A stretch of 43,687 nucleotides of DNA from Flaviaesturariibacter aridisoli. Its GTDB lineage: Bacteria > Bacteroidota > Bacteroidia > Chitinophagales > Chitinophagaceae. Below, piece after piece: positions 1-7,717 of this stretch. The stretch is taken from positions 1 to 43,687 of the forward strand of contig NZ_SKFH01000031.1 in assembly GCF_004343705.1 (NCBI RefSeq), in the 5' to 3' direction. The position numbers and the translations under genes are program-made. The notes below the pieces were generated by a model. The model had not been told where the DNA came from. It ran no database searches and saw only the letters and a program-made list of their open reading frames with translations. Positions within the stretch are counted from its first letter, which is position 1, and every line of letters begins with the position of its first letter.

Positions 1-44
1 ACCCTGCTGATCTTCGTGGCGGGCTACGTCGGGCGGCGCCCGAC

Positions 45-73
45 AAAAGAGCGCCCTGGGCCTTCTTTTTTTG
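45..73 (+). terminator. Probable intrinsic terminator hairpin at the left edge
   Basis: An imperfect stem (AAAAGAGCGCCC against GGGCCTTCTTTT, one mismatch, tiny loop) runs into a T-run at 66-72. It is A-rich on the left and T-rich on the right, so it could end transcription from a gene left of the window and perhaps also minus-strand transcription of the kinase ending at 160. The first ~40 bases may be the tail of that upstream gene, but the reading frame cannot be decided from so little sequence. Confidence 0.45.
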
Positions 74-80
74 CCCGGTA

Positions 81-107
81 GCGCATGGCGCCTTGGGCGC
101 CATGCGC
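81..107. repeat. Perfect 12-bp inverted repeat with 3-nt loop
   Basis: GCGCATGGCGCC, loop TTG, GGCGCCATGCGC. The arms are exactly complementary. No T-run follows on either strand, so it is not a canonical terminator. It lies 3' of the kinase gene that ends at 160 and may stabilise that mRNA end or be a protein-binding palindrome. Confidence 0.6.
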
Positions 108-159
108 TGCTTAAAATACGGCTCCCGGAGTGGCATTTGATCAGCCGCATCGGTGCTTC

Positions 160-2331
160 TCAGCTACTGGGATTGCCAGGTGATAGCTGAAAGGATAGTT
201 TCATCGTGCAGCCATTTCCTTCGGATGTTATTATTTCGACGCGGCCATAATAAACGGATGCCCGGTTCATAATATTTTTCAGTCCGGTGCCGGTGTTCTT
301 CGGATCGTAGTGGAAGCCGATTCCATTATCGGTAACAGCGAGGCTGAGCTCGCCACCAGCATACTTCAGGATAACGGAGGCCTGGGTAGCCTTCGCATAT
401 TTCAGGATATTGTTTAGCTGCTCCTGCACAATTCTGTAAATGGCTATTTTATGCTCGTTGGTAATCAGATTTTCGTCCCAGCCGGTCATTGTCAGGGAAA
501 CCTTCAACCGCTCGGTCAGTTCTACGGATCTAATTAATTCGGAAAGCAACAACGCGAGCGACTCATCCACCACATAGGCGCAGAGCCTTTGAGAAATGCT
601 CCGTATTTCCGAGATGCATTGCTCAATGTACTGGCGGCTTCTTTCGAGCAGCTCTTCATGGTGTTGGTGCCCGGCCTGGACCAAATCGAGATAAAGACGT
701 GCGGTGGTCAGCACCTGGTTGATATTATCATGAAGCTCCCTGCCGATTTCAGAGCGTTCCTTATCCTGTGCTAAAATCACTTCTTCCGCAATTTTCCTTT
801 CGCGTTCTTTTTGCTCGGCCAGCAGCTTTCGCTCCAGGTTTTTCTTTTCGGTGACATCATGGTGCATTCCGAAAAAACGAATTACCCGGCCATCCTCCCC
901 CAAAATCGGTTGGATCTGTACGTCGACGATATACTTGTTCCCCGACTTGCTGTAGAAAGCTACTTCCACCTCTACCGGCTGTAAAGTGTCTTGTATTCCG
1001 GAAATAGTTTCCAGTGCTTCAACCGAAGTGTCAGGCCCGGCGAGAACCGCGGTAGGGTACTTTCCTTTTACTTCTTCCAGCGTGTATTCCGTGAGCCGTA
1101 CAAAAGCATCATTCACCCAGGTGATTTTCCGGTCGGGATCGGTAATAATCACCGGGTTGGAAGTTTGCTTCGCGATAAGCGATAATATTTCGAGCTTTTC
1201 CAGGACGGCCCTTCTTTGAGTGATATCTCTTGAATTCGCTACGATCCCGCCGATCGACGGGCTATTCATACGATTGGTCAGAATCGTGTCGATCCAGCGC
1301 CACTCGCCCTGAGCATTTTGAAAGCGAAACGGGGGCAGTTGCACGGTTTCCTCCAGTGCAATCTTTTGAAGCATCTTCATTGTAGCTTCCCGGTCGTCCG
1401 GATGAATGAAGTCAAAAGCATTCTTGCCTAAAAATTCTTCGGGCTTAATCCCAAGAACATGCTCCGATGTAGGACTTACATATTGGTAAACACCGTTGGC
1501 GTCAATAATAGCGATTAGATCAGACCCTTCCTGAACAAGTGATTTAAACCTTGATTCACTCGACGCGAGTCGTATTTCAGCTAATTTCCGGTCCGTATCG
1601 TCTCGCATCGCACCAATCATCCGAACAGCTTTACCGTAGCTGTCGCGTAATATGATGGCTTTGTCAGAAACGAATGCGTAAGTTTCGTCCGGCCGTAAGA
1701 ACCGGTATTCCATTTTCCATTGATCATCGTGTTCCAGGGCTTGCCGGATGCCAGCCATGACAATTTCAACGTCGTCTGGGTGTACACGGGATTTCCAGAG
1801 AAATTTATCCGTTGACCGCTCATTCAATTCATATCCGAAAAACTCCTTGGTCCCGCCCCCCCAGGTTACCTGGCCTTTAATGATATCCCAGTCCCAAACT
1901 GCATCATGCGTTGCCTGGGTTACAAAAAAATACCTTTCGTTACTCCTTTGTAATTCCGCCTTGACCCTGCTTGATTCCGTGTTGTCGCGCCCGATGCAAT
2001 ACAGGACACCCGAACTCTTGTCAAGCCGTACTGTCCAGGCAATGGTTATAACAGATCTGTCTTTCCGATAGTACCTGTTTTCGAATTGCATTAATTTATC
2101 ATTCAGCAGCAAGCTTTTTTCAGCCAGGGATGTTTTTTCGACATCCTCTTCATGAACAAAGTCAATAAACGGCTTACTTGCAAGTTCGTCGGGTGTATAC
2201 CCGAGAATAGCAAGCGACGAATCACTGACCTTGATAAAAAGGCCATTTTTATCAATCAGGCAAATCAAATCGACCGAACTTGCAAAAAGTGCCTCTACGT
2301 CGACGTTGAATTTATTCTCACGCTCTTTCAT
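160..2331 (-). CDS. PAS-domain sensor histidine kinase, HisKA_3 type (kinase 1)
   Basis: 723 residues. Four PAS/PAC units are visible in order (about 12-125, 132-250, 260-375 and 383-500), then a short coiled linker, the HisKA_3 dimerisation domain with the H-box ELHDNINQVL (phospho-acceptor His534), and a HATPase_c domain with DNGIGF and a GTGLKN G2 box near the end. There is no transmembrane segment or signal peptide, so it is probably a cytosolic or membrane-peripheral sensor. This kinase family (NarX/DegS-like catalytic core) normally phosphorylates LuxR-type response regulators, but none is adjacent. Its base composition is lower in GC than the neighbours: two 60-base lines I counted by hand (1921-1980, 2101-2160) are 40% GC, against 68% for one line of kinase 2. 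This suggests a different history. The stimulus is not inferable. Confidence 0.93.
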   Translation of the reverse strand: MKERENKFNVDVEALFASSVDLICLIDKNGLFIKVSDSSLAILGYTPDELASKPFIDFVHEEDVEKTSLAEKSLLLNDKLMQFENRYYRKDRSVITIAWTVRLDKSSGVLYCIGRDNTESSRVKAELQRSNERYFFVTQATHDAVWDWDIIKGQVTWGGGTKEFFGYELNERSTDKFLWKSRVHPDDVEIVMAGIRQALEHDDQWKMEYRFLRPDETYAFVSDKAIILRDSYGKAVRMIGAMRDDTDRKLAEIRLASSESRFKSLVQEGSDLIAIIDANGVYQYVSPTSEHVLGIKPEEFLGKNAFDFIHPDDREATMKMLQKIALEETVQLPPFRFQNAQGEWRWIDTILTNRMNSPSIGGIVANSRDITQRRAVLEKLEILSLIAKQTSNPVIITDPDRKITWVNDAFVRLTEYTLEEVKGKYPTAVLAGPDTSVEALETISGIQDTLQPVEVEVAFYSKSGNKYIVDVQIQPILGEDGRVIRFFGMHHDVTEKKNLERKLLAEQKERERKIAEEVILAQDKERSEIGRELHDNINQVLTTARLYLDLVQAGHQHHEELLERSRQYIEQCISEIRSISQRLCAYVVDESLALLLSELIRSVELTERLKVSLTMTGWDENLITNEHKIAIYRIVQEQLNNILKYAKATQASVILKYAGGELSLAVTDNGIGFHYDPKNTGTGLKNIMNRASVYYGRVEIITSEGNGCTMKLSFQLSPGNPSS

Positions 2332-2576
2332 ATCTGGTCGAACAAATGAATCAATGACTTAAAATAAGGAACATTCGGTTTGTTGCCGGGCATTTTTCCC
2401 GCCTTTGTATAATAATTACTGGTGCATGCGCCGCGTAGCGGCACCAATTGGCCCGGGCCTTCAGGACCGGGCGCGGATCTGCCTCCACCCTTCCCTTTGC
2501 TATTGTAGACGCCATCGATAACGGGAACAGGAAATGTGTCCACACGATAGGGTTGCACCCGTAGTGGCGGATAGGC
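2332..2576. other. Non-coding or decayed interval upstream of kinase 1
   Basis: No convincing gene. A minus-strand open frame (2328-2558) is Gly/Pro-rich and overlaps the kinase start. It has no recognisable domain and no convincing start, and its codon third positions do not follow the strong G/C bias of the neighbours. The interval should contain the kinase 1 promoter, but I do not see a clear -33/-7 pair. Confidence 0.4.
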
Positions 2577-2780
2577 TTAAGGCAGGCCGTTCCGCTTCCG
2601 GAGCGCCGACGCGGTGCAGCCGGTTACTTTCTTGAATTGCCGGGAGAGGTGGGCGGCACTGCAGTAATTCATCCGCGCCGCGATGGTTGCCACCGAGAGT
2701 CCTTCATAGACAAGCAGGTTCCTTGCTTTCTCAATTTTGCATTGAATGATGTATTGCTCCAGGGTCTGTCCTTCCGATGC
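2577..2780 (-). pseudogene. AraC-family DNA-binding domain remnant
   Basis: The minus strand encodes about 68 residues that read as the C-terminal half of an AraC/XylS helix-turn-helix pair: TLEQYIIQCKIEKARNLL, then the second HTH with MNYCSAAHLSRQFKKVTG, ending at a TAA at 2577-2579. This is the canonical AraC signature (IA..MNY.S..HLSRQFKK.TG). Upstream of the Ser-Glu-Gly preceding this segment, the frame loses any resemblance to AraC proteins, and no start codon with a plausible N-terminal domain is present. Intact family members are usually at least 100 residues (HTH pair alone) and generally about 250-300, so this is a truncated relic. It may be a leftover regulator gene between two kinases, or the flank of a deletion. 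Confidence 0.7.
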
Positions 2781-2878
2781 CGAAAAACAATGTACCCTTC
2801 GGCAAGCGGGCCGACCTGATCTATGTGTTCCTCTTAGGCAATCAAAAAGTTACCGGCAAACTGGTCAACATTCAATAA
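2777..2878 (+). CDS. Possible 33-residue protein or C-terminal gene fragment
   Basis: ATG at 2777 and TAA at 2876-2878 give a 33-residue product that begins MPKNNVPFGKRADLIYVF and ends KLVNIQ. I do not recognise it. The case for its being real is indirect: a strong plus-strand terminator (2910-2937) lies 31 bases after the stop, with no other plus-strand gene to serve. It overlaps the ragged 5' end of the AraC remnant on the opposite strand by a few bases. It may be the surviving 3' end of a longer gene rather than an independent small protein. No clear ribosome binding site is seen. Confidence 0.25.
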   Translation: MPKNNVPFGKRADLIYVFLLGNQKVTGKLVNIQ

Positions 2879-2909
2879 CCAACAGGGTCGTAAAAGCCAG
2901 CTTTTTTCA

Positions 2910-2937
2910 GGGATGCTCCGCGGAGCATCCCTTTTTT
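2910..2937 (+). terminator. Intrinsic terminator, plus strand
   Basis: An 11+11 base perfect palindrome (GGGATGCTCCG / CGGAGCATCCC) is followed directly by six Ts. On the minus strand the hairpin is followed by A-rich sequence, so it cannot be the terminator of the convergent kinase gene ending at 2957. It acts only on plus-strand transcripts. Confidence 0.75.
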
Positions 2938-2956
2938 CAAAACAGGTGTCGTTCGC

Positions 2957-4024
2957 CTAACTCATAAACGCCGGCCGGCACAACCCGTCGGCAACCTGTA
3001 CGGGGAAGATGACTTCCACCTCCGTGCCTTTGCCGGGCTCGCTGCAGATCGAAAACGAGCCGTGGAGCAGTTGGGCGCGGCTCCGCATGTTGGTAAGGCC
3101 GATGCCCCGCGACTTCTGCAGCGGGTCAAAGCCCTGGCCGTCGTCGCCGATGCGCAGGAGCAGTTCGTTGGGGTCGATGGCCAGGTACACCCACACGTGC
3201 GTGGCGGCCGCGTACTTCTGGATGTTGGTCAGCTGCTCCTGCAAAATGCGGTAAATCGTCAGGTGCAGCTCGGCGTCCATCTCCTGGCAGTCGGACAGCG
3301 AGGTCTCCAGGGTGATCGCGATGCCGGAAGCGAGCTTGACGGACTCCACGAGGTCGGAAAATGTTTCGATGTAGTTGACATCGCCGAGCGTGGGTGCGGA
3401 CAGCTGCTTCGAGAGCGAGCGGATCTCGTCGATGGCGGTGGAGAGCAGGCCGATGCATTTCGGGAGCAGCTGCCGGTGGTCCACTTTTCCATCGAGGCAC
3501 AGCTCCGCGTACAACTTCACCGTGGTAAGCACCTGGTTGACGTTGTCGTGCAGCTCGCGGCTTACGCGGCTACGCTCCAGCTCCTGCCCCTTGATGGCGG
3601 CGGCGGTGATCTGCCGGTTCTTACGGTCGCGCTCGCTGATCAGGGCGTCCTGCAGCAGCGTTTTATCGGTGATATCGTGCGCAATGCCCAGCAGCTTGAC
3701 CACGGCACCCGCGGCGTCCTTGATGGGGATGACGCGGATCTGTCCGTACTTGATCCCGGCCGGGTGCACGGACTCTTCGATATAATCTACCGTCTGCCCG
3801 GTCGTGATGGCCTCATGGTATTTCTCGCGTACGAGCTCGTGCGACGATTCGGGGACGATCTTTTCCATCGGCTGCCCGATGACCTGGGCCTTCTGCCAAC
3901 CGGTGACCGCGGTAAAGGTATCGTTGGTGTCGGCGAAGCGGTACCGGCCCGGCCCTTCAATATCGATGATCCACATCGGGTCTATAGCGCCCTGGAAGGC
4001 GTAGTGGCGAATTTCGTTATCCAT
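2957..4024 (-). CDS. PAS-domain sensor histidine kinase, HisKA_3 type (kinase 2)
   Basis: 355 residues: one PAS/PAC unit (about 8-122, ending in a GIAHDITDKT PAC motif), a linker, HisKA_3 with ELHDNVNQVL (His159), the N-box EQLTNIQKYA (263-272), DDGQGF (294-299) and GIGLTN (307-312). It is a short, soluble, single-PAS version of the same kinase type as its two relatives in this window. The region after the H-box (SKQLSAPTLG) matches kinase 3 more closely than kinase 1. No response regulator lies next to it. Start ATG at 4024. GC content is typical of the window. Confidence 0.93.
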   Translation of the reverse strand: MDNEIRHYAFQGAIDPMWIIDIEGPGRYRFADTNDTFTAVTGWQKAQVIGQPMEKIVPESSHELVREKYHEAITTGQTVDYIEESVHPAGIKYGQIRVIPIKDAAGAVVKLLGIAHDITDKTLLQDALISERDRKNRQITAAAIKGQELERSRVSRELHDNVNQVLTTVKLYAELCLDGKVDHRQLLPKCIGLLSTAIDEIRSLSKQLSAPTLGDVNYIETFSDLVESVKLASGIAITLETSLSDCQEMDAELHLTIYRILQEQLTNIQKYAAATHVWVYLAIDPNELLLRIGDDGQGFDPLQKSRGIGLTNMRSRAQLLHGSFSICSEPGKGTEVEVIFPVQVADGLCRPAFMS

Positions 4025-4405
4025 CGTTGCTCGTGTTTTTCCGGCCCACCCGCAGGGGCCCTGTTACGGTAGTTGGCCCGGCTGCGGCGTTCCGTAAAAC
4101 AAATCCGCGCGGGCAGGGGTCAAGATAAGACATTTCACTTACGCAGGTACAACGGTCAACTGCGATCCGCCCCCGGAGGGCACCAGGGCTTGTGGCCGGC
4201 GTGCCCCGTCTTCCGCCCCAGCACGCAAAACCCGCCGGAACGCGGAGCTTTGCTTCCCTCTGAAAGTAAGGCGGGCTCCCTGTTTCGGGTACCCTTTATT
4301 GCTTATGAATTCCTGTCCCGTTCGCGGTGCTGAAATAATTGGCACACTAATCGTTTTACCGTCTTTGCTAACTTTTTGAAAAACACCTTCTTCTCATCTT
4401 ATCGT
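4025..4405. other. Intergenic region between divergent kinase 2 and a small gene
   Basis: About 380 bases that should hold two divergent promoters. I see no conserved gene, no RNA motif and no strong hairpin. An AT-richer stretch at about 4325-4385 just before the small gene is the likeliest promoter position, but no exact TAnnTTTG box is present. Confidence 0.4.
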
Positions 4406-4648
4406 ATGCACCCTGCCCAATTCACTTACCCCGCTCCTGAGCTGGACTATGAGCGCATGGACATAGAGTCGCTGCGCCGCGCGTATACCCGCGAGATGGA
4501 CCAATTCAAGACCTCGCTACTCAATGGCACCCCCTGGGAGGAGATCCAGCAATGCCGCCTGAATGTATCCAGCCTCAGCGTAGCGCTGCACAACCGCCTC
4601 AGCACCGCCAATCGCCCCCGTGCCGGGCACACCCGGCGCACGAAGTAA
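4406..4648 (+). CDS. Small hypothetical protein
   Basis: 80 residues from the ATG at 4406; a TTG in frame at 4376 would add ten residues but is a less likely start. The product is charged and probably helical (ELDYERMDIESLRRAYTREM), with a basic tail rich in Arg. It has no signal peptide, membrane segment or cysteine motif. I do not recognise a family. It may be a small helical protein specific to this lineage. No functional context: the next gene is another small unknown on the same strand 79 bases downstream. Confidence 0.6.
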   Translation: MHPAQFTYPAPELDYERMDIESLRRAYTREMDQFKTSLLNGTPWEEIQQCRLNVSSLSVALHNRLSTANRPRAGHTRRTK

Positions 4649-4727
4649 GCGTGCCCTATCCGTATAACTACGGCTCACCGCTGTCCCTGCCGGTCCTTGC
4701 CGGCGCCGCTTCAGCTAAAACAGCGAT

Positions 4728-4913
4728 ATGGAAAACGTCAAACTCCAGTTCCAGACACCGCAGGACTTCCAGAAATTCCGCCGCATGAAGGCCGTAACGA
4801 TCCTGTCTGCCTCCGTGGCCGGCCTCTACATCATCTGCCGTTGCGCCCTGCGCGACATCGCCAGCGCCATCAACGACCTCGGCGCCACGGTCACCGACGC
4901 ACCCAAGAAATAG
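4728..4913 (+). CDS. Small hypothetical protein with one hydrophobic segment
   Basis: 61 residues. The N-terminus MENVKLQFQTPQDFQKFRRM is amphipathic and charged, followed by a hydrophobic stretch (about 22-37, AVTILSASVAGLYIICRCAL) that may be a weak membrane segment, then a short acidic/polar tail ending in KK. I do not recognise a family. It stands 79 bases after the preceding small gene and may be cotranscribed with it. It converges on the mlaD gene, whose stop is at 4959. Confidence 0.5.
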   Translation: MENVKLQFQTPQDFQKFRRMKAVTILSASVAGLYIICRCALRDIASAINDLGATVTDAPKK

Positions 4914-4958
4914 GCCCCTCCTTGTTTTCGCTTATCCCGGCCCGTACCGGCAGGCGGA

Positions 4959-5939
4959 TTATTGCCCGCTCCTGCCGTCCGCTTTCGCCTTCTTCCGGAA
5001 ATAGCCACGCAACAGGAAATTGTGCTGCAAGGCCTGCATGTTCTCATCGAGCTTCTGGCTGGCAGCCTGCAGGTGGAGCAAGGTGGTCCGGACGTTTGCT
5101 GCCGCGGCGGTGTCGTGCAACAGCAGGCCCGCCGTGCCGGCGCTGTCGTTCAGCGACGCGCTGATGGCAAGCAGGTTCGTCCCGATAGCGTCCGCCTTCG
5201 TGGCCACACCCTGCAGTTGCGAAGCGGTGGCGCGCAGCCGGGAAAAAATGATGGTGTCGGTAACGAGCTCGTTGGCAAAGCTTCCCTTTGCAGCGAGCCG
5301 CGACGAATAGGCTTCCAGGTTGGCCGTCAGTTGCCGGGTGTGGTGCGCGGATTGTTGCAGTGCCGCCGCGATGGCCAGCAGGCTTTGGTACAGGCCTTCT
5401 TCTTTCAGCAGCCGGCCCACCGTGCCCCGTCCGCCGGCGATTTCGCGACTCACTGTCTTCAGGTCGGCCGTGACGGCCGTGAGGTTGACGCTGTTGGTTT
5501 GCAGGCTGGCCAGCAGGTCGTCGGGCGTCAGCAGCTTTTCGGCGTGCAGCACATCCCCCGGCGCGATCACCGGCACAGCCGCCGAGCCGCCGTTGATCAA
5601 CACGATCCGGTTTCCGATCAGTCCATCGGCCCCGATCTTCACTCTGGCATCCCGGTGAATGTAGCGCCGCGCCTTCTCTTCGATATTCAGGACCACGTGT
5701 ACGGTGAAATTGTCCTGGAAGGATACCGATCGGACTGTCCCGACAGCAATTCCTTCATACCAGATATTATTGCCTGCCTGCAAGCCGTTGGCATTCGGGA
5801 AGTAAGCATGGACCTGGAAGGTGGAGGCAAAGATCTTTCCCTTCCCGCCGAGCTGGAAAATGGCCGCCAGGATGATGGCAATGCCGACGACGAAAAAAAG
5901 GCCGACAATGATCGCTTTCCTGTTGCGCGTGGCGTCCAT
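4959..5939 (-). CDS. mlaD: MlaD-family (MCE domain) lipid-binding protein
   Basis: 326 residues. One N-terminal membrane anchor (about 8-30, KAIIVGLFFVVGIAIILAAI) is followed by an MCE/MlaD domain (about 38-120; GLQAGNNIWYEGIAVGTV and the GLIGNRIVLINGG end). A long, mostly helical Ala/Leu-rich C-terminal half (about 130-315) is expected to form a coiled helical extension, and a basic tail ends the protein. In the Mla system this subunit sits at the inner membrane facing the periplasm and hands phospholipids to or from the ABC transporter. It is the third gene of the operon, starting 2 bases after the mlaF stop, consistent with translational coupling. E. coli MlaD is about 180 residues, so this one has a long extra tail, as in many Bacteroidota. 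Confidence 0.88.
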   Translation of the reverse strand: MDATRNRKAIIVGLFFVVGIAIILAAIFQLGGKGKIFASTFQVHAYFPNANGLQAGNNIWYEGIAVGTVRSVSFQDNFTVHVVLNIEEKARRYIHRDARVKIGADGLIGNRIVLINGGSAAVPVIAPGDVLHAEKLLTPDDLLASLQTNSVNLTAVTADLKTVSREIAGGRGTVGRLLKEEGLYQSLLAIAAALQQSAHHTRQLTANLEAYSSRLAAKGSFANELVTDTIIFSRLRATASQLQGVATKADAIGTNLLAISASLNDSAGTAGLLLHDTAAAANVRTTLLHLQAASQKLDENMQALQHNFLLRGYFRKKAKADGRSGQ

Positions 5940-5941
5940 GA

Positions 5942-6721
5942 TCAGTCGATAAAGTTGTATTCATAAAACGAATGGACAACCGGGTCGACGGCTCCGAAAA
6001 CGGCCTCGAAACTTCCTTCGCGGATAAACCGTCCCCCTTCGAGGATGAGGATCCGATCCCCGGTCATCTTGGCGCAGGTGAGGTCGTGTGTAATGATAAT
6101 GGAGGTGGTCCGGAAGGTTTGCTGCACTTTGTTGATCAGGTCGTTGATCTCGCGGCTGGTCATCGGATCGAGGCCGGCGGTGGGCTCGTCGTATAACATG
6201 ATCTCCGGGTGCAGGATCAGGGTGCGGGCAATGGCGACCCGCTTCTTTTGCCCGCCGGAAAGCTCCGAGGGCACTTTGTCTTCGGTGCCGTCAAGCTCCA
6301 GGCTTTGCAGCATTTCCCGGATGCTTTGATCGACCTCCGCGCGGGATTTCTCTTTGGCAAACCGCAGCAACGAAAACGAAAGGTTCTCCCTGACCGTCAT
6401 GCTGTCGTATAAAGCGCTTCCCTGAAAGAGGAACCCGATCTTCAGGCGCAATCGCCGCAACTCTTCCGGGTGCAGCCGTGCGACCTCTCGACCCATCACT
6501 ACAACGGAGCCAGCGTCGGGCCGGAGCAGGCCTGCAATGCAGCGGATCAGCACCGACTTGCCCGAGCCGGAGCGGCCCAGCACGACCACGTTCTCGCTCC
6601 GGTGCACGTCGAGGTCAATACCTTCCAGCACGCGGCTCCCGTCAAACGCCTTGAACAGGCCGCGGACTGAGATCACCACGTCGTTTTTCCCGTAATCCGT
6701 ATCCTTCATTTTTTCACGCAT
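5942..6721 (-). CDS. mlaF: MlaF-type ABC transporter ATPase
   Basis: 259 residues. All ABC motifs are present: Walker A GRSGSGKS, Q-loop FLFQGSAL, signature LSGGQKKR, Walker B IMLYDEPTAGLD and the switch histidine in IIITHD. The sequence is of the MlaF/Ttg2A type that energises phospholipid transport between membranes. ATG at 6721 overlaps the mlaE stop (6714-6716) by 8 bases; a second ATG at 6709 would avoid the overlap, and either is possible. Operon order is mlaE, mlaF, mlaD on the minus strand. Confidence 0.92.
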   Translation of the reverse strand: MREKMKDTDYGKNDVVISVRGLFKAFDGSRVLEGIDLDVHRSENVVVLGRSGSGKSVLIRCIAGLLRPDAGSVVVMGREVARLHPEELRRLRLKIGFLFQGSALYDSMTVRENLSFSLLRFAKEKSRAEVDQSIREMLQSLELDGTEDKVPSELSGGQKKRVAIARTLILHPEIMLYDEPTAGLDPMTSREINDLINKVQQTFRTTSIIITHDLTCAKMTGDRILILEGGRFIREGSFEAVFGAVDPVVHSFYEYNFID

Positions 6722-7502
6722 ACTTGATCAGGTTAAACACTTGAACGATCAGCACTTCCTCGATAAAAATGAAAAACATCGATACCACCACCGAAGCGTT
6801 GGCGGCGCGTCCCACCCCCTCCGTCCCATTCGTTGCGGTATAGCCCTTGAAGCAACTGACCAGGCCTATCGTGAATCCAAAAAGAATGCTTTTGGTAAGT
6901 GACGCTTCGAGGTCGAGGAAGCTCAGGTTGGCGAATGCGTTTTTGATAAAGACCGTGAAACTGGTCTGCTCGTTCTGGTGCACATTCAGGTAAGAGCCCA
7001 ACATACCCACGAGCGCCATATAGGCGGCCAGCAGCGGCATCATGAGCGTGGTGGCCAGCACGCGGCTGACGACGAGGAATTTGAAGGGATCCACAGCAGA
7101 CATCTCCATGGCTTCGATCTGCTCGCTCACCCGCATGGAGCCGATTTCCGCGCCAATGTTGGAACCCACCTTTCCGGCGGAGATAAGCGAAGTTATCAGC
7201 GGGGCCAGCGCCCGCACAATGGCCACGCCCATCAGCGCGGGCAGCCAGGAGGTAGCGCCGAAATCGGCCAGCGAGGAGCGGGATTGCCGGGTAAATACAA
7301 TGCCCGTAATGAACCCGGTAAGCGAGATCAACCCGAGCGACCGGTAGCCCACTTCGTAGCACTGCCGCAGCAGCTCCCGGAATTCAAAAGGCGGCCGGAA
7401 GACATTTTTCCAAAACAGGCCGGTGAATTTGAGCAGCTGGAACGTTTCCATCAAAAAGGAATCGGCAGCTTTTCCGAAAAAATATTTCGTGGTATTGCTC
7501 AT
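6714..7502 (-). CDS. mlaE: MlaE-family ABC transporter permease
   Basis: 262 residues from the ATG at 7502 (MSNTTKYFFGKAADSFLME); an in-frame ATG at 7568 would add 22 residues that look like leader noise (Arg-rich, no homology feel). It has about five hydrophobic segments and the family's conserved stretches, including the EIGSMRVSEQIEAM coupling region and TSLISAGKVGSNIGAE. It is the membrane subunit of the Mla phospholipid transporter. First gene of the operon. No mlaB (STAS) or mlaC (periplasmic carrier) gene is present beside it. Confidence 0.92.
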   Translation of the reverse strand: MSNTTKYFFGKAADSFLMETFQLLKFTGLFWKNVFRPPFEFRELLRQCYEVGYRSLGLISLTGFITGIVFTRQSRSSLADFGATSWLPALMGVAIVRALAPLITSLISAGKVGSNIGAEIGSMRVSEQIEAMEMSAVDPFKFLVVSRVLATTLMMPLLAAYMALVGMLGSYLNVHQNEQTSFTVFIKNAFANLSFLDLEASLTKSILFGFTIGLVSCFKGYTATNGTEGVGRAANASVVVSMFFIFIEEVLIVQVFNLIKYA

Positions 7503-7690
7503 TCGGCATAGACGGTACTCGGTTGTTGCCGGCCTCCACAGCACATTTCTTCGAAGATGACCGCTCATTCTTCGCCGGGAACGGGTTCCTGCATGCTACC
7601 GCAAAAATCCCACCGAACACCATTCTTAACCGGTCCGCAACATTCCGGCTGAAGAACTTGTCCGCCGACACGGCGGCGGTGGCCCGCGCT

Positions 7691-7698
7691 TATCTTAG
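7691..7698 (+). promoter_or_regulatory. Possible -7 box (TATCTTAG) for the aminopeptidase gene
   Basis: TATCTTAG resembles the Bacteroidota -7 element TAnnTTTG, with one mismatch (A for the third T). It lies 19 bases before the ATG at 7718, which would give a very short leader. No matching -33 TTTG is obvious. Confidence 0.25.
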
Positions 7699-7717
7699 TC
7701 GCCATTAAACGCTCCCC

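Noticed and set aside
2328-2558. 76-residue minus-strand ORF starting near kinase 1
   Set aside because: It overlaps the kinase start, has no domain and poor codon bias; kept only as part of the decayed interval.
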